DNA of 64,000 nt from NCBI GenBank assembly GCA_905221605.1, contig CAJNDS010001225.1, positions 560,708 to 624,707 of the forward strand, read 5' to 3'. Below, piece after piece: positions 52,301 to 59,646 of the stretch. A model generated the notes under the pieces. The model did no database searches and was not told the origin of the DNA. It saw only the letters and a program-made list of their open reading frames with translations. This stretch comes from Symbiodinium natans (lineage: Eukaryota; Sar; Dinophyceae; Suessiales; Symbiodiniaceae). Every line of letters starts with the position of its first letter. Position 1 is the first letter of the stretch. The position numbers and the translations under genes were made by a program.

Positions 52301-52557
52301 TTGGGGTTTAGGGTTTGGGGTTTAGGGTTTAGGGCTTAGGGCTTAGGGTATGGGTTCAGGGTTTAGGATTTGGGGTTTGGGGTTTGGGTTTAGGGTTTAG
52401 GGTTTAGGGTTTAGGGTTTGGGGTTTGGGGTTTGGGGTTTGGGGTTTAGGGTTTAGGGTTTAGGGCTTTCTCCCTCCTTTCCTCCCCTTCCTCTCGCGGA
52501 AGCCCGCCAGAAACCCTTGCAATCGGCCAGGCAGCTTAGCACGTCCTCATCCTCCCA
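49306..52557 (-). CDS. Gene L: candidate multi-exon gene, unknown protein
   Basis: Minus-strand exons in order: about 52557-52491 (WEDEDVLSCLADCKGFWRAS), about 52190-52155 (CLHRFGFLSWL), 51825-51802 (PVEAVSSR), 51237-51196 (TMPWRWQVAENSS), 50834-50788 (VLLGSKSRAEMQNLQ), 50685-50629 (DDATISVSTQKMAAELRRD, donor GTAAGG), 50370-50329 (TPVDGVGAFAQIFR), possibly 50199-50157, 49970-49873 (VEYLWERSNFSSHQETLKHI, then VEVTGMPIAPRL), 49532-49500 and 49335-49306 (GSNNSAKPSG). Phases match from 51237 to 50329 and from 49970 to 49306; the join at 50329 to 50199 does not match. The acceptor of 49970 is a telomere-unit variant (CCCTCAAG). An M1 element lies in intron 50835-51195. The 5' end and the function are unknown. 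Confidence 0.5.
49648..49860 (-). repeat. CCCCAAA block passing into CCCTAAA
   Basis: About 18 CCCCAAA units (49648-49785) and then about 10 CCCTAAA, ending at the putative gene L exon 49873-49970. A TTTAGGG array lies on the other side (49976-50030). Confidence 0.95.
50452..50576 (+). repeat. GTTTAGGGTT / GTTTAGGCTT decamer array
   Basis: Five GTTTAGGGTT units followed by eight GTTTAGGCTT units: a point change fixed through half of the block. Confidence 0.95.
51034..51187. mobile_element. MITE-like element, family M1 (complete)
   Basis: GGGTCCTTAAGGGAGGG at the left, CTCCCTTAAGGATCC at the right, with GTAACTCAAGGTTCCCTAA and CTCCCCAAGTTTCCCTAAGG inside. It is the reference for the interrupted copy at 56323-56551. 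Confidence 0.8.
51680..51795 (-). repeat. CCCTAAA array
   Basis: About 15 units. On its right is the putative exon 51802-51825, read on the minus strand. Confidence 0.95.
52215..52470 (+). repeat. Mixed TTTAGGG/TTTGGGG arrays
   Basis: Alternating short blocks of TTTAGGG and TTTGGGG with a CTTAGGG segment, between two proposed exons of gene L. Confidence 0.95.
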
Positions 52558-52596
52558 CTGGAAGCGGATCCTTTCCGAGGCCCTACTTCCCAGAGA

Positions 52597-52733
52597 CGCC
52601 AATACCCCTTAATTGAGGAATACTCCTCAAACAATACCCATTAATTGAGGACTATTCTGTAAACCGTATAAGGAACCGCTAAACTCTAAGGAGTATTCCT
52701 TAATTAAGGGGTACTGGGGGTCCCTGGATTTGA
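52597..52733. mobile_element. Palindromic element, family M6
   Basis: CAATACCCCTTAATTGAGGAAT at the left is answered by ATTCCTTAATTAAGGGGTACTGG at the right. The inside repeats AATTGAGGAATACT. A relative with ACTCCAATACCCCTTAGTTACGG is at 44125-44260. Confidence 0.7.
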
Positions 52734-53419
52734 CCCTCTACGCCTTAATGCCGTGAACACCCCTAAACCCTAACAACTGAGCCTACTGGGATGAAAGCCC
52801 AACCTCTCTGCACCATGCATCCCTGCATCCCTGGATGAGGGTTCAGGGCTTAGGGTATGGGGTTGAGGGTTAGGATTTGGGGTTTAGGGTTTAGGGTTTA
52901 GAGTTTAGGGAGTTTAGGATTTCGTTTCTAGGGTTTCGGGATTGGGAGCCGTACATCCCAGATTTCTCAGCTTTCACGCTTGTCGTTCTGGCGCTTGGGG
53001 GCTGGGTTTAGGGTTTTGGGTCGTGGGTGTTGGGGTCTAGCGCTGATCACATCCCTAGAGTCCTAAACTCTAACCCCACACAAACCCTGAACCTTAAAAG
53101 GCTTAGCCTAACCCCGAACCCCGTAAATCGTATACTCAACTAGACCCATGAGTAACCTACTCGGAAGAGGCTTGTAAGGGCACCTAAACCCCCGAAAAAA
53201 GGACTATATAAGTCCTCTCCGGGCCCTGCGAAGTTCAGAATTCACACCCACCTCCAAACCCTAAACCCTAGACCCTAAACCCTAAACCCTCAACCCCAAC
53301 CCTAAACCCTAAACCCCAAACCCTAAACCCCAAACCCTAAACCCTGAACCCCAAACCCTAAACCCTAAACCCTAAACCCTAAACCCTAAACCCTAAACCC
53401 CAGCTCTGACACTGGCAAA

Positions 53420-54900
53420 AGGGAACCTCCCTCCGACGCACTGCTCAGGGTTGATGCCGCGGCAGCCCCTGCTAGGGTTTCGGGTTTGGGGTTTAGGGTT
53501 TGGGGTTTAGGGTTTAGGGTTTAGGGTTTCGGGTTTGGGGTTTAGGGTTTGGGGTTTAGGCTTCAGGGTTTTGGGTTTTGGGTTTTGATGAGACTGGGAG
53601 TTCAGGGTTCAGGGCTCAGGGCGCTTTTTTTGAGGTCAAGCTGGATGGCAGGGGTGAATTCTACGACTCAAGGGCTGCCCTCTATCTCCTGAACCCTAAA
53701 CCCTAAACACTAACCCTAAACCCTAAACCCTAAACCCTGAACCCTTGTGTAAACCCTAAACCCTGGGCCTAGTTATGTATCCCTAGCAGTTCTCAGATAT
53801 CTCCACACCCAAGGTGTAGCGGAAACACTTGCCTGTGGGCGACTGTGGCCCGAGCCCAGGAACTACAGGGCCAAAATCAGCAAAGAGGGTTTAGGGTTTA
53901 GGGTTTAGGGTTTAGGGTTTAGGGTTTAGGGTTTAGGGTTTAGGGTTTAGGGTTTAGGGTTTAGGGTTTAGGGTTTAGGGTTTAGGGTTTAGGGTTACTG
54001 TATATATGCATAGTTGCATAGAAACCTACTAGTAAACCAAAACATATTGGCCCTACAACCCCGGAACCCTAGTCACGCCGAAGAGTACGCAAGAGTGCAA
54101 CGAGGCCACGGGGAAGAGGCCAGGGCCACGTGAAATGTTCGCGAGGTGGGCATCAGCAGGTAGGCTAGCCAGCCCAAAAAGTCTAGAACCCTAACCCTGA
54201 ACACTACTTAAAACCCCTAAACCCTAAACCCTAAACCCCAAACCCTAAAAAAAAAAACACGCCGACCCTACAAGAACCCAGGGAGCATTGCCAGGAGCGC
54301 GCCTCAGGTGAACGAAGACAAATGCCTGGCAGGGTTTAGGGTTTAGGGCTTAGGGCTTAGGGTTTAGGGTTTAGGGTTTGGGGTTTAGGGTTTAGGGTGT
54401 AGGGTTTAGGGTTTAGGGTTTAGGACTAGTCCCCAAACCTAAACCCAGGTCATATTCAGTAGCGCGGCAGCTCTTCGGGCGTCGTGAATATAGGGCTTTG
54501 GTATCATAACAACCCCGAGTTCAAAGCTGTTTGGGAGTGGACGAGCTAGACCCTAAGACCCACAGGCCCCAAGACCCTTTTTGGACCCTAAAACCCGAAG
54601 ACCCTAAGACCCCAAGAGCCTAAGCTAAGATCCAAACCCGGTATAAAACCCTAAACCCTAGACCCTACAATCCTAAAATCCGAAACACCCAAACTCCTCA
54701 AACCCTAAACCCTAAACACTAAACCCTAAACCCTCAACCCTAAATCCTAAACCCTAAACCCGAAACCCTAAACCCTGTCCCGTAAACCCTAAACCCAAAC
54801 TCCTCAAACCCTCAGGTCCAAACCTGGAAGTTCGCCAGCCCTCGCGCGGCAGGCACGGCGGACTCACTCCTTGGACAAACGTCGGGGATGTTAGGGCCCT
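53420..54900. other. Exon-like islands on both strands, genes not resolved
   Basis: Minus candidates: about 53475-53433 (RGCRGINPEQCVGG after CCCTAG), 53842-53783 (SPTGKCFRYTLGVEISENC, then TAG) and about 54899-54865 (KGPNIPDVCPR, donor A|GTGAGT). Plus candidates: about 53635-53704 (VKLDGRGEFYDSRAALYLL, into CCCTAA), 54085-54146 (TPKSTQECNEATGKRPGPRE), 54276-54306 and 54463-54549 (VVNIGLWYHNNPEFKAVWEW, ending TS and TAG). The two sets interleave, so one of them must be wrong or two genes overlap. Confidence 0.35.
53886..53997 (+). repeat. TTTAGGG array
   Basis: About 16 perfect units. Confidence 0.95.
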
Positions 54901-54908
54901 TCTTGGAG

Positions 54909-55130
54909 GTTCAGGGTTTAGGGTTTAGGGTTTAGGGTTTAGGGTTTAGGGGTTTAGGGTTTAGGGTTTAGGGTTTAGGGTTTAGGGTTTAGGGGTTTAG
55001 GGGTTTAGGGTTTAGGGTTTAGGGTTTAGGGTTTAGGGGTTTAGGGTTTAGGGTTTAGGGTTTAGGGTTTAGGGTTTAGGGTTTAGGGTTTAGGGTTTAG
55101 GGTTTAGGGTTTAGGGTTTAGGGTTTAAGG
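54909..55130 (+). repeat. TTTAGGG array with TTTAGGGG slips
   Basis: About 30 units with several 8-bp units, then GCTTAGGG variants. Confidence 0.95.
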
Positions 55131-55459
55131 CTTAGGGCTTAGTGCTTAGGGTTTAAGGTTCAGGGGCAAGTATAACTATATTAGGGCACTTCAGGGGCTT
55201 ATAAGTGGGCTATAAGTACACCTAGGACTAGCGGTGAGGGGCTTAGAGCTCTGTGGATTTAGCGTCTTTAGGGTTTTAGAGTTTTAGTTGGGTTTATGGG
55301 TTTTAGGGGTTTAGGGTTCTTGGGTTTAAGGTTGATAGCGGGTTGCATTGGGGACGGCAGACAAAACGAAACGATGAGCGCTTGCTTAGCTATGATGGCG
55401 GAGCGGGCTGAGAATTCCAGTTCTCTAAGCGATGCTCGCCACACAGACGTTCAATGTAG

Positions 55460-55585
55460 GGGCCTTAAAAATGTCAGTGTGGCTTGAAGGGTTGTATAGC
55501 CTAATTATATGGGGGCCATAAGGCCTTAAACAATTTATGTGGCTTGGGGATTTTATAGCCTAATCATATCGGGGCCATAAGGGAA
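55460..55585 (+). repeat. Tandem duplication of about 65 bp
   Basis: GGCCTTAAAAATGTCAGTGTGG...TATAGCCTAATTATATGGGGGCCATAA is followed by GGCCTTAAACAATTTATGTGG...TATAGCCTAATCATATCGGGGCCATAA. A short natural-looking plus frame in front (55365-55487, MSACLAMMAERAENSSSLSD) ends within it. Confidence 0.75.
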
Positions 55586-55693
55586 AACCACTAGCAACTA
55601 TTCCGACCCCTCTAGTACTTCGTTGCCTCCTCCATGTACCCTGGTTTAGAGAACTACCCCCTAAACCCTGAACCCTAAACCCTAACCTAAACC

Positions 55694-56110
55694 CTAAACC
55701 CTAAACCCCAAACCTAAAAGTATGGATTTTGCCAGATTTTCCACATTGCAATCGCTGAACTTGCTGGCAAGATGGGGGATCCTGCTGCGGGCCAGCCCGA
55801 CGTTGACTGCTCGCCTCCTCTTCTCTGCTGCCGTCTGTCCGCGCCCTTGCTCAGTCTTATTGTCCTTCTTCTTCCTGCCAAATCGACCCAGCGCGTGTTG
55901 AAACCGACTCTGTCTGATGTTCGGGTCTCGCCAGTCTGGTTCCTCAACCCGGAAAGTGTGTGCCTCGCTCGGCTGAGGACAGAAGTTTTGGCAGCCCACC
56001 CCTCGCTCCATGAGCACCACGCGGCCCTTCAGCAAATCGATGAACAGCCAGGCAAAATCCTTCCAGCGCCACAAATCCAGGAGGACGTCGGCCAAGCTTC
56101 TGGGTACCAT
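55694..56110 (-). CDS. Gene O: hypothetical basic protein
   Basis: Single open frame of 138 codons. The ATG at 56110 directly follows ACCCCCCCAAG, a pyrimidine tract plus AG as expected at a trans-splice acceptor. It begins MVPRSLADVLLDLWRWKDFA and WLFIDLLKGRVVLMERGVGC, then EEPDWRDPNIRQSRFQH, a basic stretch GRFGRKKKDNKTEQGRG and AEKRRRAVNVGLARSR. It ends LAKSILL before running into TTTAGGG-type sequence, whose TAG supplies the stop. The opposite strand is also open (55772-56275) but less natural. A possible upstream minus exon lies at about 56255-56190. Family not recognised. Confidence 0.5.
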   Translation of the reverse strand: MVPRSLADVLLDLWRWKDFAWLFIDLLKGRVVLMERGVGCQNFCPQPSEAHTFRVEEPDWRDPNIRQSRFQHALGRFGRKKKDNKTEQGRGQTAAEKRRRAVNVGLARSRIPHLASKFSDCNVENLAKSILLGLGFRV

Positions 56111-56322
56111 CTTGGGGGGGTTCCGTTAAAAGGATTACGGTATATAAGATTTTGGGGGAAATACGGGGGCTACCCCTATTGTCGGAAATCCCCAGTTGGC
56201 GCCGTGGATTGTCTTGAGAGGTTTCACTCGACGTTTTCCTGCTCCCGTGCTCTGAACTGGAACCCTAAACCCTAAACCCTAAACCCTAAACCCTAAACCC
56301 TAAACCCTAAACCCTAAACCGT

Positions 56323-56551
56323 AGGGTTCTTAAGGGAGGGGTTCAAGAGGGGTAGGCAACCCAAGATTCCCTGAGACTCCCCACGAATTACTCCCTAACG
56401 CTCCCTAAGCTTCCCTGAGGTTTAGGGGTTAGAGTTTAGGGTTTAGGGTTTAGGGTTTAGGGTTTAGGGTTTAGGGTTTAGGGTTTAGGGTTCAGGGTTT
56501 AGGGTTTAGGGTCGCAGACCCCCCTTGAACATCCCTCTCCTCTAAGAACTC
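56323..56551. mobile_element. M1 element split by a TTTAGGG array
   Basis: The left half GGGTTCTTAAGGGAGGG to CTTCCCTGAGG (56323-56419) and the right half CCCCCCTTGAACATCCCTC to CTAAGAACTC (56514-56551) match M1. Between them are about 93 bp of TTTAGGG units (56420-56513). The complete copy at 51034-51187 has no array at this position. Confidence 0.7.
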
Positions 56552-56620
56552 TATAATGCAAGGAGCCGGAAGAATGCATCGACTGCGTGTCACGAAGGTC
56601 TCCAAAAAGTTTTCCCCCCC

Positions 56621-56690
56621 CCCCCCCAGAGCGCATCGACACCCTGACCATAAACCTTCAAGGACCGGATAACCTTAACCCCTAAACCCT
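56621..56690 (+). CDS. Exon-like island after a C-run acceptor
   Basis: TTTTCC then a C-run and CAG, followed by the frame RIDTLTINLQGPDNLNP that ends in a TAA of the telomere-type sequence. Possible terminal exon of an unresolved plus gene; an earlier part could be 56197-56260 (GAVDCLERFHSTFSCSRALN). Confidence 0.35.
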
Positions 56691-56751
56691 AAACCCTAAA
56701 CCCTAAACCCTCAACCCTGAACCCTAAACCCTGAACCCTACACCCCAAACC

Positions 56752-56860
56752 CTAAACCCTAAACCCTGAATCCGAAGCCCTGAGGGAGAAAACTTCTTGT
56801 AAACAAAAACCCGCCACAAAAGCTCTCGCCCAAAACTTGAGATTGCCCCTGTTCAAGAAA
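56752..56860 (-). CDS. Exon-like island, minus strand
   Basis: The acceptor CTGCTCTTTCTTGAACAG is followed by GQSQVLGESFCGGFLFTRSF, ending in a TAG supplied by TTTAGGG-type sequence. A competing frame (56952-56752) is also open. Unknown. Confidence 0.35.
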
Positions 56861-57184
56861 GAGCAGCTCGCCGAAAACCCGCAAACAACTTCGCTCAACA
56901 TTTTTGCCCGAAGCCCGACCTCAACACTTTCTAGGACCCAAACCATATACAATTTCAGGAAACCCTAAACCCTAAACCCCAAACCCCAAACCCTAAACAC
57001 CTTCGAAATGTCGAAATGGACAGACTTGAGAGTCTAAGGGTAAAGGGTTTAGGGCTCCCAAGCGCTCTTCAGCAAAGTGGCGGCTTCAGAAGTAAGAACT
57101 GAGCACTCCTTGGCCGATTGAAGCTTTGGAAGGTCTGAGGGTTGAGAGTTTAGGGTTAGGGGTTTAGGGTTTAGGGTTTGGGGC

Positions 57185-58140
57185 TCAGGGTTTGGGTTTT
57201 TGGGTTTTTGGGGTTTTGGGGTTTTGGGGTTTTGGGGTTTTGGGGTTTTGGGGTTTTGGGGTTTTGGGGTTTTGGGGTTTTGGGGTTTTGGGGTTTTGGG
57301 GTTTTGGGGTTTTGGGGTTTTGGGGTTTTGGGGTTTTGGGGTTTTGGGGTTTTGGGGTTTTGGGTTTTGGGGTTTTGGGGTTTTGGGGTTTTGGGGTTTT
57401 GGGGTTTTGGGGGTTTTGGGGTTTTGGGGTTTTGGGGGGGGTTTTGGGGGTTTTGGGGTTTTTGGGTTTTGGGTTTTGGGGTTTTGGGTTTGGGGTTTTT
57501 GGGTTTTGGGGTTTTGGGGTTTTGGGGTTTTTGGGTTTGGGGTTTTGGGGGTTTTGGGGTTTTGGGGTTTTGGGTTTTGGGTTTTGGGGTTTGGGGTTTT
57601 GGGGTTTTGGGGGTTTTGGGGGTTTTGGGGTTTTGGGGTTTGGGGTTTTGGGGTGTGGGGTTGGGGTTTTTGGGGTTTTGGGGTTTTGGGTTTGGGGTTT
57701 TTGGGGGGTTTGGGTTTGGGGGGGGTTTTGGGGTTTTGGGGTTTTTGGGGTTTTTTGGGGTTTGGTTTGGGCTCAGGGTTTGGGGTTTTTGGGGTTTTTG
57801 GGTTTTTGGGTTTTTGGGTTTTGGGGTTTTGGGGTTTTGGGGTGTTGGGGCTTTGGGGTTTTGGGGTTTTTGGGTTTTGGGGTTTTGGGGTTTTGGGGTT
57901 TGGGGGTTTGGGGTTTTGTGGGTTTGTTTGGGGTTCTTGGGGGTTTTGGGGGTTGGGGGTTTTGGGGGTTTGGGGGTTTGGGGGTCTGGGGGTTTGGGGG
58001 TTTGGGGGTTTGGGGGTTTGGGGGTTTGGGGGTTTGGGGGTTTGGGGGTTTGGGGGTTTGGGGGTTTGGGGGTTTGGGGGTTTGGGGGTTGGGGGGTTTG
58101 GGGGTTGGGGGGTTTGGGGGTTTGGGGGTTTGGGGTTTAG
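57185..58140 (+). repeat. GGGGTTTT (TTTTGGGG) array passing into GGGGGTTT
   Basis: Nearly 1 kb. 57200-57900 is mostly the octamer GGGGTTTT with occasional 7-mers and 9-mers, the unit known from Oxytricha-type ciliate telomeres. 57955-58130 is GGGGGTTT. Octamers of only T and G contain no stop codon in any plus frame, so the three 320-355 residue frames ([13 protein letters not shown]) are artefacts. Confidence 0.98.
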
Positions 58141-58167
58141 TGGGTTGCTTTTGTGTTTTTGTTCTTT

Positions 58168-58204
58168 TTTTTTTTTTTTTTTTTTTGGGGGGGGGGGGGG
58201 GGGG
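58168..58204. repeat. T-run plus G-run
   Basis: About 20 T followed by about 18 G at the end of the GGGGTTTT region. Confidence 0.95.
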
Positions 58205-58284
58205 TGAAGCCCTCGAAGTCAACACGATACAAGCTAAGCCCCGAGACCCCGAACCTTAAAAACCTCAGCGTGCGACACCTCCTT

Positions 58285-58660
58285 CAACCCTAAACCCTAA
58301 AACCTAAAGCCTAAACCCTAAACCCTAAAACCCTAAACCCTAAAACCCTAAACCCTAACCTGTAAACCCCTAAACCCTAAAACCCTAAAACCCTAAAACC
58401 CTAAAACCGTAAAACCGTAAAACCCTAAAACCCTAAAACCCTAAAACCCTAAAACCCTAAAACCCTAAAACCCTAAAACCCTAAAACCCTAAAACCCTAA
58501 AACCCTAAAACCCTAAAACCCTAAAACCCTAAAAACCTAAAACCCTAAAACCCTAAAACCCTAAAACCCTAAAACCCTAAAACCCTAAAACCCTAAAACC
58601 CTAAAACCCTAAAACCCTAAAACCCTAAAACCTAAACCCTAAACCCTAAACCCTAAACCC
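58285..58660 (-). repeat. CCCTAAAA octamer array
   Basis: About 40 octamers (complement of TTTTAGGG), edged by heptameric CCCTAAA units at both ends. Confidence 0.98.
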
Positions 58661-58781
58661 TAAACCCAACCCCCTACACTCCAAAACAAGCCTTGACACA
58701 CCGAGGCGCAAGTGCACCGATGCTTCTTGAGGCTTCTCTGTGCCCTCCTGTTTCGGAGGCCTGGCAAGTTCAGGCTGTTGT

Positions 58782-58890
58782 AGGGTTTAGGGTTTAGGGT
58801 TTAGGGTTTAGGGTTTAGGGTTTAGGGTTTAGGGTTTAGGGTTTAGGGTTTAGGGTTTAGGGTTTAGGGTTTAGGGTTTAGGGTTTAGGG
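58782..58890 (+). repeat. TTTAGGG array
   Basis: About 15 units. A last small array is at 58939-58992, and no telomere-type repeats follow to the end of the window. The island 58705-58780 before it reads open on both strands (plus PMLLEASLCPPVSEAWQVQA; minus ASETGGHREASRSIGALAP). Confidence 0.95.
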
Positions 58891-58984
58891 CAGTTTAGGG
58901 TTGACAGGGTTCAGGGTCAGGGCTTTGGGCTGTTGAGGGTGTTTAGGGTTTAGGGTTTAGGGTTTAGGGTTTAGGGTTTAGGGT

Positions 58985-59413
58985 TTAGGGTACGGGGGCA
59001 ACCGAAAGGGAACAGGGAAAGAAGCCAACCCTCAACAGTCGCCTATATGGATTTCCCAGATCGAACCAGAAACAAGAACACCCACCCCTAAGGGGACAGG
59101 ATAAGGGAGAAGGGACGGGACTACTCCAACCCGTTAAACCCAACCCCAGGCGTACGTACCTTTTCAACAAAAGCTGACGGCTCTTGGCCATCTTGAGCCA
59201 TAAAGGGTTTCCGGGTACGTTGACCCTTCCAACACCCAACACTAACTCCTTTCTACAATACCAGTTGCAGCTCCGCACTCCCCCTGTCCTAGGATTTCCT
59301 AGGACACATTGGAGGTGCAGATCTTTTGGCCAAAAACTGCCATTAAGGCAGCAGCCAGCTGCTTGAAATGCACAATATGGTTTTACGTCATCCAGGACGA
59401 AATTATAGCTCAT
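58985..59413 (-). CDS. Open frame downstream of the zinc-finger gene, uncertain
   Basis: 142 codons open on the minus strand. The middle looks natural (KELVLGVGRVNVPGNPLWLK), but the ends do not, and the last part runs toward the telomere-type array. It follows the 59647-62661 frame in the same direction by about 230 bp and could be a 3' part of that gene or untranslated sequence. I see nothing definite in 59414-59646. Confidence 0.25.
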   Translation of the reverse strand: MSYNFVLDDVKPYCAFQAAGCCLNGSFWPKDLHLQCVLGNPRTGGVRSCNWYCRKELVLGVGRVNVPGNPLWLKMAKSRQLLLKRYVRLGLGLTGWSSPVPSPLSCPLRGGCSCFWFDLGNPYRRLLRVGFFPCSLSVAPVP

Positions 59414-59646
59414 TGGCTAACCCACTAACCACAGAGAATCTTTTTCACCATGATCCTCTTATCATTGAAGACTCTTCGGCCTTCTTCACCACAAACCGTG
59501 GTCTTCGCTACGCGAAAAACTACTGACTTCTACTATCAGGGATTTCCATACCCTTAATAGTAACCACCACATTGTCAGCACATTGGCTGTTCCAGCGCAC
59601 CTGTCTCCAGAAAGAGAAAAACCATCCCATCATCCATACCATCCAG

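Noticed and set aside
53210-53240. TATA-box-like word (GGACTATATAAGTCC)
   Set aside because: It is a short palindrome with no gene start placed behind it; promoter status is unsupported.
57178-58259. Three overlapping plus-strand open frames of 320-355 residues (FWGFGVLG repeats) and a proline-rich minus frame
   Set aside because: They are translations of the GGGGTTTT/GGGGGTTT array, which cannot contain a stop codon on the plus strand.
1-59000. True chromosome end or subtelomere
   Set aside because: Arrays are short, occur in both orientations and alternate with unique islands through nearly 60 kb, and neither window edge is an array. The repeats are interstitial, not terminal.
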